Below are positions 8,575-17,002 of a DNA stretch of 64,000 nucleotides, one piece after another. Position 1 is the first letter of the stretch; each line of letters begins with the position of its first letter. The stretch spans positions 124,001 to 188,000 of the forward strand of contig NZ_SOAY01000010.1 in assembly GCF_004364165.1 (NCBI RefSeq), written 5' to 3'. The translations under genes were made by a program, and so were the position numbers. Origin of the DNA: Maribacter spongiicola (GTDB lineage: Bacteria; Bacteroidota; Bacteroidia; Flavobacteriales; Flavobacteriaceae). Below the pieces are notes generated by a model. It made no database searches, was not told the DNA's origin, and saw only the letters and a program-made list of their open reading frames with translations.

Positions 8575-9786
8575 ATGTCTAAAATAGTTTCTAAAGTTGA
8601 AGTGTTTGCCACTGCAAAATTGAGTGACAATATCGATCCAAGATTTCTCTATCATAATCTTAGACATACACAGCGTGTTGTAGATGGTACAAAAGAACTC
8701 ATTGAAGGCGAAAAAATTGGCGATGAAGAAAGCGAGTTACTTTTAGTTGCTGCTTGGTTGCATGACCTTGGCTACACTGTTTCTAACGAAAATCATGAAG
8801 AGCATAGCTGTAAGATAGCTAAAGACTTCTTAGCTCAACACAAAAGCCAAGATACATTTATAGCTCAGGTTTGTAGCCTTATTATGGCTACCAAAAAGAA
8901 TTACGAGCCAAAAAATGAATTAGAGAAAATTATACGCGATGCCGATTCTTCTCATTTTCATGTAAAGAACTTTATAGCTACTACAGAATTATTACGAGAA
9001 GAGCTTTCTCTTTTAGGTAAACAAAGTAAAACTTCTGCAGATTGGCGAGATGAGAATATTATTCTACTACGTACAAAACATCGTTTTTATACAGAATATG
9101 CGATTGCTAATTGGCAAAAAGGAAAAGACAAGAATATTAAAAAACTCATTAAGGCCAAAAAGAAACACAAAGAGCTAGTTAAAAAAGAAAGCCTAAAAGC
9201 GAAATTTAAGGGAGAGTTACCAGATAGGGGAATACAGACCTTGTATAGGGTTACTTTACAAAATCACTTAAAACTTAGCGATATTGCAGATACGAAGGCA
9301 AACATATTACTTTCCGTGAATGCCATAATTATTTCAATGGCATTGGCAAATTTGGTTCCAAAATTAGATAATCCCACTAATGACTATCTCTTTTATCCCA
9401 CATTTGTCTTTATAATTTTTAGCGTTGTTTCTATGGTTATGTCCATTATTGCGACGAAGCCGAACATTACTACCGGTCAATTTACCGAAGAAGAGGTAAC
9501 TACCAAAAAAGTGAACTTATTATTCTTCGGTAATTTTCATAAAATGAAATTAGAGCAGTATAATTGGGCAATGAACGAACTTATTAAAGATAAAGACTAT
9601 ATCTACAGTTCATTGACCAAAGATCTTTATTTTTTGGGTGTTGTTTTGGAAAGGAAATATCGAATTCTACGTTGGACCTATACCGTTTTCATGGTAGGTA
9701 TGATAATTTCAGTAATCGTATTTGGCATCGCGCTTAAATTCTATGGTCCCGAAAGAATCTTGGAACTCCCCGTGATGCAGCCATAA
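8575..9786 (+). CDS. HD-domain phosphohydrolase fused to a Pycsar-effector-type (PycTM) membrane domain
   Basis: 403 residues. The N-terminal HD domain shows H31, the HD pair H63-D64 in WLHDLGY, H74/H77 in NHEEH and a later aspartate in IRDADSSHF, a complete metal-binding set. From about residue 215 the text LSDIADTKANILLSVNA, followed by two close transmembrane helices (about 243-263 and 272-295) and a third near 370-392, matches the PycTM (DUF5706) family. In Pycsar defence, PycTM proteins disrupt the membrane after binding a cyclic pyrimidine nucleotide. No pyrimidine cyclase gene is adjacent. A housekeeping role of HD-PycTM proteins in Bacteroidota is possible. Domain assignment is strong, function is inference. 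Confidence 0.85.
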   Translation: MSKIVSKVEVFATAKLSDNIDPRFLYHNLRHTQRVVDGTKELIEGEKIGDEESELLLVAAWLHDLGYTVSNENHEEHSCKIAKDFLAQHKSQDTFIAQVCSLIMATKKNYEPKNELEKIIRDADSSHFHVKNFIATTELLREELSLLGKQSKTSADWRDENIILLRTKHRFYTEYAIANWQKGKDKNIKKLIKAKKKHKELVKKESLKAKFKGELPDRGIQTLYRVTLQNHLKLSDIADTKANILLSVNAIIISMALANLVPKLDNPTNDYLFYPTFVFIIFSVVSMVMSIIATKPNITTGQFTEEEVTTKKVNLLFFGNFHKMKLEQYNWAMNELIKDKDYIYSSLTKDLYFLGVVLERKYRILRWTYTVFMVGMIISVIVFGIALKFYGPERILELPVMQP

Positions 9787-9837
9787 TTAAAAAGGCTATT
9801 CTATCTGCATTTAGAAAGAATACGTTAAGTGCATTCG

Positions 9838-9963
9838 TTAGACTCCGAAAGTCATTAAAAGTATACACAACAAAATGCCGATTGCAGCAATTACAATAGT
9901 GAACTTTAAAGCTTTTGCCAATGCTGGCTCTTTAGTTTGATTATTTATATTTACCCTGGTCAT
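9838..9963 (-). CDS. Very small membrane protein, unrecognised
   Basis: 41 residues from ATG 9963-9961 to TAA 9840-9838. A short polar N-terminus (MTRVNINNQTKEPALAKALK) is followed by one hydrophobic helix (residues 21-40) rich in I, L and A. It fills the otherwise empty gap between the HD-PycTM gene and the rubredoxin gene. It may be the last gene of the nitrate reductase transcript, 145 nt downstream. There is no homologue I can name; coding status rests on the clean hydrophobic design only. Confidence 0.45.
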   Translation of the reverse strand: MTRVNINNQTKEPALAKALKFTIVIAAIGILLCILLMTFGV

Positions 9964-10108
9964 GAGCGGTGGTCTATTTAAGATTATACCACAAAATTAT
10001 GTCGAAACGGGTTTCGGGATTAACTATATAACTAAATTTCTTGCCTTTATTACGATTTTCTTAACATTTCACGATAAAGCTAGACGATTATAATTCAACA
10101 ACTTACAC

Positions 10109-11545
10109 TTAGCTCATTTGAATCATAGCTTTTTTAAATGTAGCTTTTGGAGCCGAACATATGGGGCACTCATACGCGTCATCAATATCTTCAAATTTGG
10201 TACCTGAGGCAATATTAAACTCTTTATCACCATAGGTCGCATCATAAACCGTTAAGCAGTCTTGGCATTGATATAACGATTGTGTTGCTTCTATAACTTC
10301 AACACTTGTCGTTTCTTCATCATCTTCGGCGCGACCTAATTGATCGAAGTACATTTTACTTAATTCCATCAACAACCCAGGTAATTCTATCTTATCAATA
10401 TCTTGGGCATAGGTAATGTACTTCTGACTATTAGGATCAAAATGCTCAAAATGCAGCACGTTATATGTTGGGCGGACTTCAAATTCTTTAACAATGGTGG
10501 GTAAGCTGTTCTTTTCAATAATCACCGAGGCAAAGTGCGAACGTTTACCCACCTCATTGCTGATACCAAAAGTGAGTCCGTAAGTACTTATATCATTTTG
10601 ATCAAAACTTCGAACCAAATACTTCTTTAACTCCAACGCCTCGCCATCATCAATAGGTACATGCCAATTCATCTCTAATTGAGAGTGCCTTACATTGATT
10701 CCTCTTTTACCTAAAAAGCGCTCTAAGGCAGGTCTGCTAGATTTCTTAATACCTTTTACAACAAAAGATTTCCACGGAGTAATACAGATTTTACCAATAC
10801 TATTATCCAAACAAAAGCCACAGAATTCTTTTAAGAAGGAAAGGTCATATTTATTGTTTCTCCAATAAAGACCAAGCCAATACATATCTGATCCCAAACG
10901 GTTCATGCCTTCATAATACGGAAATGTCTGAAAAGGAACCTTCAATTCCTTTTCCATAGTTTTGTTGTTGGTTTCTAGGTTCTTGTTCATCACAAAGAAC
11001 AACTCATCTATATCGGTAATATCTTCATAAATTTCTTCGATCTGTTTTGAAATAGAATTGATATCCCAACTATAAATAAGCACGGGATAAAAAGCTGATG
11101 ATTTCCAGTGTGGTAGTTTAATATTCAGGTACCAATAATCTTCTTGTTCAGATGCTATAAAGTTGAGGTTACCACTAAAAATAGGAACCAAGCGTTGTTT
11201 TGGATCCGTAATATTGATTTTCAACTTCGGCAAAAAATCAAATCCTTCTAAAATATATAAGTAGGTAGAACCCTTTAACCAATGCGTCATATCAAAAATA
11301 TCTGCAGATACATACGAACTTACAATGTTCTGATAAGTACGATTAGCAATAATATCGGTGTTGAATTTCGAGATACTTTCTAGCTGTTCTTCTTTTGCAT
11401 CCTTTAGTGGAAACAAAATATCTTGTCGAGACCCAAAATTCACACTTGTGAGTCCGGCAGACTCCAGCATGGTAATAATATCTTTCAATTCACCAGGAGA
11501 TGTAACACCACCTTTTATCAGTATTCTATGAAGATCATCGTTCAT
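10109..11545 (-). CDS. Sulfite/nitrite-reductase-like half-domain protein with C-terminal rubredoxin
   Basis: 478 residues. Two stretches resemble the ferredoxin-like half-domains of sulfite/nitrite reductases: SPGELKDIITMLESAG followed by GSRQDILFPL (residues 16-48), and ICITPWKSFVVKGIKK (about 255-275). No siroheme/[4Fe-4S] cysteine quartet is visible, so it is not itself a reductase. The last 55 residues form a rubredoxin: YQCQDC and YECPIC each give a CxxC pair for one iron. It lies 11 nt downstream of the fused nitrate reductase and is surely co-transcribed. The likely role is electron transfer to, or docking with, that enzyme. The name is descriptive, as the family has no proven function that I know. 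Confidence 0.75.
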   Translation of the reverse strand: MNDDLHRILIKGGVTSPGELKDIITMLESAGLTSVNFGSRQDILFPLKDAKEEQLESISKFNTDIIANRTYQNIVSSYVSADIFDMTHWLKGSTYLYILEGFDFLPKLKINITDPKQRLVPIFSGNLNFIASEQEDYWYLNIKLPHWKSSAFYPVLIYSWDINSISKQIEEIYEDITDIDELFFVMNKNLETNNKTMEKELKVPFQTFPYYEGMNRLGSDMYWLGLYWRNNKYDLSFLKEFCGFCLDNSIGKICITPWKSFVVKGIKKSSRPALERFLGKRGINVRHSQLEMNWHVPIDDGEALELKKYLVRSFDQNDISTYGLTFGISNEVGKRSHFASVIIEKNSLPTIVKEFEVRPTYNVLHFEHFDPNSQKYITYAQDIDKIELPGLLMELSKMYFDQLGRAEDDEETTSVEVIEATQSLYQCQDCLTVYDATYGDKEFNIASGTKFEDIDDAYECPICSAPKATFKKAMIQMS

Positions 11546-11556
11546 GTCTCGCTATT

Positions 11557-14500
11557 TTAATTTGCTAATACCAGTTGTTTCTTTAATACATCTTTAATCT
11601 CGGGCTTACAACTTCCGCAGCCCAAACCGGCACCGGTTTCTGAGCATAGTTTGTTGAAATCTGAGCATCCACCGTTTATGGCATCTATTACATTGCCTTC
11701 ACCAACTTGGCTGCAAGAACACACCAATTTACCTTTTAGCGGTACAGAGGTCGATGCTCCACGCAGCAACTCATTTCGTTTTTCAGATAGTTCGATTTCT
11801 TCTTCTATTAGTCTTTTAAATTCTGCAAACTCATTTTTATCACCCAATAAAATGGCACCTTTTAACGTATCATCTTTTACAATACACTTCTTATAAAAGC
11901 GCTTGCTCACATCCATTAAAATAATTTCTTCATAAGAAGAATCTCCTATGGGTGAATTCACCATACCGATACTGCAGAGATCCAGATTTTCGAACTTTAA
12001 AATGTTCATCAATACCGAACCATTGTAGATACTACTAAAGTCCCCAAGTATAAAATTAGCCGCAATATCTGCTTGCTGCTCGGCAGCTGAGGTAATACCG
12101 AAAAGTGAGTTTTTGAACTCCGCAATTTCTCCCAAAGCAAATATCGATGGATCAGAACTTTGCAAGTACGAATTTACGACCACACCTCTTCGGGTTTTGA
12201 TCCCCGTAGGTTTTGCCAATTCTATATTCGGTCTTGTACCAATAGCATAAACTATGGCGTTGCACTTAATAGAACGCCCTGTTTTAAGATTTACAGATAA
12301 GCTATGTTTTTGATCCTTATCTTCAAAAACAGTACTTACTTCATTATCGAAATACAGATTTATACCTCGTTCTACCACATCTTCTGCCAATAAACGACTG
12401 GCAATAGTATCTAATTGACGCTCCATTAAACGCGGTGCACGTTGAATGATATGAATATTAATATCTATTTTCTTTAAAGCGGCGGCAAGCTCTAATCCTA
12501 GTAATCCGCCACCTACAATAACCACATTCTGGTCTTTTGCCTGCAATCCAGTTTCTGACAAATATTTTCTAAGTTTATCTGCATCGCCTCTTTCGCGCAT
12601 GGTAAAACGACCCGGTAATTGTATTTGTACATCACTTGGTATAAATGCCCTACTACCGGTTGCCATGATCAACAAATCATAGCTGTGCTCTTTTCCGTCA
12701 GAATCTAAAACTGTTTTATTTTCTGCATCAATATTGTCGATACCAATACCCTTATGTAAAGAGACCTCTAGCTTTTGTAACTCGCCATCTTTTAACTTCT
12801 CTAAGGCTTCCCACGAAAGCTCATCACTAACATATTCAGGTAGTAATACACGATTATAAAAGGGATCTTTCTCTTTTGAAAAGACGTGTAATTCGTCAAT
12901 ACTATTTTTTTCTCTGTACGATTGTATAAAGCGGTATGCCGCAGCACCTGCACCAATTACAACTACTTTCTGTTTTTCTTTTACAAACTTGGTAACCTCA
13001 ACGGCGCAGTATTTAAAATCTGGCTCTTTTGACACGGGATCGACCAAATCGTTGGTTAGGTTATTTGCCCTTCCAAAATCATTATTCAATACTTTACCCC
13101 AATGCATGGGTAAGAAAACCACCGATTCTCGAATATCATAATTGAGCTGCACTTTTACCTGCACTTGGCCTCTTCGGCTTTTTACAACCGCAATATCGCC
13201 TTCCTTTATTTTTCTCAAATAAGCATCTACTGCATTCATTTCTAGATAAGGCTGCGGTATATGGGTCAATAACCTTTTTACTTTACCTGTTTTGGTTCGG
13301 GTGTGCCATTGATCACGAACGCGCCCAGAATTCAAAATTAGCGGATAGTTATTATCGGTTTCTTCAGACTTATTATACAATGTCGATGGTGCATTAAAAT
13401 GTGCTTTCTTGTCATTGGTAAAGAACTTACGATCCGTAAATAATCTTGGTGTACCCTTATGTGTTTTATGAGGTACCGGCCACTGAAAACTTCCTTCATT
13501 AATCAAACGCTCATATGATAAACCAGAAATGTCTATTTCCGTGCCTTTTGTCAATAAACAGTGCTCGTCATAAACCTCACTACTATTCTTATAATCGAAG
13601 CCTTTATAGCCCATTGCCTGAGCAAAACGCCATATAATTTCTGCATCGGGTAAAGCTTCACCTGGTGCATCTATTACTTTAGGCAAATGACTTATGCGCC
13701 TTTCTGAATTGGTCATGGTACCTTCTTTCTCTAACCACCCTGCTGCAGGCAATAATAAATCGGCAAATTTTGTGGTCTCTGAGTTATGAGAAATATCTTG
13801 AACTACCACAAATTTTGCCTTTTTTAAAGCTCTTTCTACTTTATTAGAATTAGGCATACTTACCGCAGGGTTGGTACAAACGATCCAAACTGCTTTTAAC
13901 TTTCCTTCATTGAGGGCATCGAACATTTCTGTTGCCGTGTACCCTGGCTCTGCTTGTATTTCGCCACCTCCCCAAAAGTCTGACACTTCTTTTCTATGCG
14001 CCGCATTTCCTAAATTTTTATGTGCCGCCAATAAACTTGCCATCCCACCGACTTCTCTACCACCCATGGCATTTGGCTGACCTGTTAATGAAAACGGACC
14101 AGCACCTGGTTTGCCTATTTGCCCCGTTAAAAGTGACAAATTTAGTAATGATACATTTTTAGCTACACCAATAACACTTTGGTTCAACCCCATAGTCCAC
14201 ATACTAATGAACTTTTTGGCATTACCGATATATTCGGCAGCTTTACGAATATCACCTACAGGAATACCACATTTTTTTGCGGCTTCTTTAAGGGTTAGCG
14301 TATAGGCCATTTCTTTAACCGCCTCATAATTTGCGGTGTGCTTTTTTATGAAGGCGGAATCTATTTTTCTTTTCTCAATTAATCGGCGGGCAATGGCATT
14401 GAAAAGAATAACATCGGTACCAGGTAATATCTGTAAATGTAAATCTGCCCCTGCGCACGTCTGTGTTTTACGTGGGTCTACAACAATTATTTTTACCTGC

Positions 14501-15087
14501 GGATTCTCTTCTTTATGCTTTTCCAATCTTCTATATAAAATAGGATGGCACCATGCCGGGTTAGCCCCTGCAATTAGGAAGCAATCTGCCAGCTCAATAT
14601 CTTCATATGAAATTGGAACGGAGTCTTCGCCCAATGTTTTCTTATACCCTACCACGGCAGAACTCATACATAGTCTAGAATTGGTGTCTATGTTGTTCGT
14701 ACCTATAAACCCTTTTGTTAGTTTATTGATGAGGTAGTACTCTTCCGTTAAGCACTGACCAGACACATAAAACCCTACACTGTCCGGACCGTGTTTGGCA
14801 ATAATGCTTTTAAATACTGCGGCAGCACGCTCAAAAGCGGCATCCCAAGAAACACGTTGCAAGGGGTGATTTCTGCTCCACTTCATTTCTGGATATAGAA
14901 TTCTATCGGTAGTGTCTTGAGCTACGTAGTTAAGATTACGTCCTTTGCTACACAGCATGCCTTTATTAGATGGGTAATCGGAATCACCATCTACCGAAAT
15001 AGTTCCTTTTGCGTCAACATCTACAAGTATACCGCAGCCAACACCGCAATAGGAACATATTGTTTTATGAGTTTTATTACTATTCAT
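11557..15087 (-). CDS. nasA: Assimilatory nitrate reductase: molybdopterin catalytic subunit fused to FAD reductase and BFD [2Fe-2S] domain
   Basis: About 1176 residues from the preferred ATG at 15087. An upstream in-frame ATG at 15126 is less likely because a -7-like box at 15124-15132 overlaps it. Order of domains: N-terminal [4Fe-4S] site CSYCGVGCG with LCSKG; molybdo-bis(MGD) oxidoreductase with QPNAMGGREVGG; dinucleotide-binding domain to about residue 710 (NSGRVRDQWHTRT); then a NirB-type FAD/NAD(P) domain (VIGAGAAAYRF, VIVGGGLLGLE); finally a BFD-like cluster (CSCSQVGEG...CGSC). It reduces nitrate to nitrite in the cytoplasm. Elsewhere the flavin part (NasB/NasC) is a separate subunit; here it is fused. 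A TACGTA palindrome lies upstream. Confidence 0.92.
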   Translation of the reverse strand: MNSNKTHKTICSYCGVGCGILVDVDAKGTISVDGDSDYPSNKGMLCSKGRNLNYVAQDTTDRILYPEMKWSRNHPLQRVSWDAAFERAAAVFKSIIAKHGPDSVGFYVSGQCLTEEYYLINKLTKGFIGTNNIDTNSRLCMSSAVVGYKKTLGEDSVPISYEDIELADCFLIAGANPAWCHPILYRRLEKHKEENPQVKIIVVDPRKTQTCAGADLHLQILPGTDVILFNAIARRLIEKRKIDSAFIKKHTANYEAVKEMAYTLTLKEAAKKCGIPVGDIRKAAEYIGNAKKFISMWTMGLNQSVIGVAKNVSLLNLSLLTGQIGKPGAGPFSLTGQPNAMGGREVGGMASLLAAHKNLGNAAHRKEVSDFWGGGEIQAEPGYTATEMFDALNEGKLKAVWIVCTNPAVSMPNSNKVERALKKAKFVVVQDISHNSETTKFADLLLPAAGWLEKEGTMTNSERRISHLPKVIDAPGEALPDAEIIWRFAQAMGYKGFDYKNSSEVYDEHCLLTKGTEIDISGLSYERLINEGSFQWPVPHKTHKGTPRLFTDRKFFTNDKKAHFNAPSTLYNKSEETDNNYPLILNSGRVRDQWHTRTKTGKVKRLLTHIPQPYLEMNAVDAYLRKIKEGDIAVVKSRRGQVQVKVQLNYDIRESVVFLPMHWGKVLNNDFGRANNLTNDLVDPVSKEPDFKYCAVEVTKFVKEKQKVVVIGAGAAAYRFIQSYREKNSIDELHVFSKEKDPFYNRVLLPEYVSDELSWEALEKLKDGELQKLEVSLHKGIGIDNIDAENKTVLDSDGKEHSYDLLIMATGSRAFIPSDVQIQLPGRFTMRERGDADKLRKYLSETGLQAKDQNVVIVGGGLLGLELAAALKKIDINIHIIQRAPRLMERQLDTIASRLLAEDVVERGINLYFDNEVSTVFEDKDQKHSLSVNLKTGRSIKCNAIVYAIGTRPNIELAKPTGIKTRRGVVVNSYLQSSDPSIFALGEIAEFKNSLFGITSAAEQQADIAANFILGDFSSIYNGSVLMNILKFENLDLCSIGMVNSPIGDSSYEEIILMDVSKRFYKKCIVKDDTLKGAILLGDKNEFAEFKRLIEEEIELSEKRNELLRGASTSVPLKGKLVCSCSQVGEGNVIDAINGGCSDFNKLCSETGAGLGCGSCKPEIKDVLKKQLVLAN

Positions 15088-15123
15088 TTTATCAGTGATA
15101 AAGAATGGTTCAGAAGTATACTG

Positions 15124-15132
15124 CAAATTATA
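15124..15132 (-). promoter_or_regulatory. -7-like element upstream of nasA
   Basis: On the minus strand this reads TATAATTTG, a TA-N3-TTTG near-match to the -7 consensus with one extra spacer base. It lies between the TACGTA palindrome and the preferred nasA start at 15087. Confidence 0.3.
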
Positions 15133-15137
15133 AAAAG

Positions 15138-15153
15138 TACGTATAAATACGTA
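15138..15153. promoter_or_regulatory. TACGTA-W4-TACGTA palindrome upstream of nasA
   Basis: TACGTATAAATACGTA is a perfect 16-mer that sits inside a longer 13-bp perfect inverted repeat (15132-15159). Read as halves it is TACGTAT-N2-ATACGTA, the 7-2-7 layout of NarL boxes, or TACGT-N6-ACGTA, the 5-6-5 layout of Crp/Fnr boxes. The same motif precedes most nitrate transcription units in the window. Confidence 0.75.
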
Positions 15154-15159
15154 CTTTTT

Positions 15160-15424
15160 TATCGTAAATGTTCTGCGTATAATCGAGTGATCCGCAATTA
15201 TTCTGCCTTAAGACTGAGAATGGATCAATAAATAGGAAAGTGAGGTGTTGAAATGTTAAAATGGAATGTTGACTGAGTGAACTGTACTGAGAATACTTTC
15301 AAGCGGAATTGACTGTCTTAACTACGGACATTTCTTGAGAAAATTTTGCTAAAAATGCCATCATCACAGCAATAATGCGGTAAAGCATATTATCGCTTGA
15401 ACTAGTAACAACCTCTGTTCTTTA
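15160..15424. other. Intergenic stretch with no recognised gene
   Basis: The bases between the nasA upstream palindrome and the next stop codon hold short interrupted frames only. I see no RNA gene or strong terminator. Confidence 0.5.
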
Positions 15425-16102
15425 TTAACTATCTAAATTATATTTTGGTTGTATTGAAGGTAAAACAGTCTTGAGCTTTTCGTAATAGGGTTTCCAATTA
15501 GCATAGTTTGGTTTTTCTAATTTTAAATCTACTATCGCTTTTTTCGATTCATAATTTTTGTCATTACATAGTTTAGAAATAATTAAACCTCTAAAATTAG
15601 CATCTAGCGTACCTGCTAAAATGCCATTATTTTTTCTATCATGCCAGAGTATACCCTGATTTTCAAGCTCATCCATTCTTTTTAGAATGTTCGGCAAATA
15701 CAAATAGTTATCTAAAAACTTTTTACCATCACCGTTGATGTAATTTTTGATTAGTTCAATACCTTGCTCAATTTCCTCATGAGTAGTTGCATTAAACCCA
15801 AAAGTTCCTTTAGTAGTCCAATCGTAAACGGTAGGTAAATGATGACGTTTTTTCTCTTTAAAAAAATCCTGAAAATAATCCAGATCTAAAATATAATCTT
15901 CAACTTCATAATGAGTTATACCAAAACCAGAAAATGTAATGTCTCCCATATCAAAAAAATTGAAACCGATTTTGATGGCGATACCGTTTTTAAAATAAAT
16001 AAAACAAGGATTGCCACCTGTTTTGAATGATTTATATTCTAAAGGTTGTAATATGGGTAGTAGACTGTCAAATAATATTTTACGTTTTTCTGTGGTAGTC
16101 AT
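15425..16102 (-). CDS. Unrecognised 225-residue soluble protein
   Basis: No signal peptide or membrane helix. It begins MTTTEKRKILFDSLLPILQPL and continues with alternating aromatic and charged segments (for example YFKNGIAIKIGFNFFDMGD and LPTVYDWTTKGTFGFN), as in globular alpha/beta proteins of the DUF4304 style, though I cannot assign it. It is a single minus-strand gene between nasA and the NarL-like regulator, with about 120-nt gaps on the regulator side. It is the only gene in the island with no obvious nitrate role, which suggests either a late insertion or an unknown accessory function. Confidence 0.65.
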   Translation of the reverse strand: MTTTEKRKILFDSLLPILQPLEYKSFKTGGNPCFIYFKNGIAIKIGFNFFDMGDITFSGFGITHYEVEDYILDLDYFQDFFKEKKRHHLPTVYDWTTKGTFGFNATTHEEIEQGIELIKNYINGDGKKFLDNYLYLPNILKRMDELENQGILWHDRKNNGILAGTLDANFRGLIISKLCNDKNYESKKAIVDLKLEKPNYANWKPYYEKLKTVLPSIQPKYNLDS

Positions 16103-16219
16103 AGAATTAATTTCTTGGGGCGTAAGTGAAGTTTTTGTTTTTTGTATCCAAATTAAGTCCTAAAGATATTTATCTCCGAAAATATTTTTTACCATTACAA
16201 CCAACAACCAAACAAGTTC

Positions 16220-16891
16220 TTAAATCAAATTATGCTTCTGTGCCTTTTTAGAAAGGTCAATGAGGTTTTTTACATCCATCTTACGCATTAAATTAAAACG
16301 ATGTGTCTCAATAGTACGTTTACTATTTTGAAGTTTTTCTGATATCTGTTGATTGGTTAAACCAGATAATACCAACTCTAATACTTTCAATTCTTTATTC
16401 GTTAAATCAAAAACATTATTAGCACTTTTACGAGGTGACTCTTCTTTAACGACCTCTTTTTTTGCTCCCAATAAGTTATTGACCAAAACATTACTTATGT
16501 CTCCACTAAAGTATTTACCGCCTTCTCTAACGGTATGTATTGCCTTAATGAATTCTGATTTATCGGTATCTTTCAATAAATACCCATTTGCACCAGAGCT
16601 AATAGATTTTAAAATGTATTCTTCTGAGTCGTGCATAGATAGTATAATGGTCTTCACTTCAGAATTGCTTTTGGTCAATTCAGCTACGGCATCAATACCG
16701 TTCATAACGGGCATTCTAATATCAATGATTAAAAGATCAGGATTTACCTTCGCTACCAATTCAATAGCTTCTTTACCATTCGATGCTTCACCGATCACTT
16801 CCAAATCAGATTCAGATTCTAATAAAGAACGGATTCCGTCCCTAACCAAAGCGTGATCATCTGCCAATACTATCCTCGTTGTTTCACTCAA
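16220..16891 (-). CDS. NarL/FixJ-type response regulator, probable nitrate regulator
   Basis: 223 residues. The receiver domain has D11-D12 and the phospho-acceptor D57 in LLIIDIRMP; a LuxR-type helix-turn-helix occupies about 155-215 (LTNKELKVLELVLSGLTNQQISEKL). The recognition helix SKRTIETHRFNLMRKM differs from E. coli NarL at the base-reading positions. Its natural partner is the P-box sensor kinase at 29697, 13 kb away at the other end of the island. A TACGTA-type palindrome (one mismatch) begins 4 nt upstream of its start codon, which suggests autoregulation. It is separated from the porin gene by a terminator. Confidence 0.88.
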   Translation of the reverse strand: MSETTRIVLADDHALVRDGIRSLLESESDLEVIGEASNGKEAIELVAKVNPDLLIIDIRMPVMNGIDAVAELTKSNSEVKTIILSMHDSEEYILKSISSGANGYLLKDTDKSEFIKAIHTVREGGKYFSGDISNVLVNNLLGAKKEVVKEESPRKSANNVFDLTNKELKVLELVLSGLTNQQISEKLQNSKRTIETHRFNLMRKMDVKNLIDLSKKAQKHNLI

Positions 16892-16895
16892 AATA

Positions 16896-16911
16896 TAGGT
16901 AATTATACGTA
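16896..16911. promoter_or_regulatory. TACGTA-type palindrome abutting the NarL-like regulator start
   Basis: TAGGTAATTATACGTA differs from the consensus TACGTA-W4-TACGTA at one position. Its edge is 4 nt from the ATG, a position where bound protein would more easily block than activate expression. Confidence 0.6.
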
Positions 16912-16942
16912 CCGTGCTAAATTACATATTTTAAAAACAAAA

Positions 16943-16978
16943 ATACGGCCTACACAACCAATGCTGTATAGACCGTAT
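16943..16978 (-). terminator. Terminator after the nrt-porin operon
   Basis: An imperfect stem ATACGG-CTA / TAG-CCGTAT lies 25 nt downstream of the porin stop. On the minus strand it is followed by a T-rich run (complement of 16932-16943). Confidence 0.65.
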
Positions 16979-17002
16979 AACTAACTAAATTCTTGTAAAA
17001 CT

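Noticed and set aside
10003-10016. CGAAAC-GG-GTTTCG hairpin as terminator of the nasA transcript
   Set aside because: Six-bp stem with 2-nt loop and no T-run on the minus strand; too weak to call.
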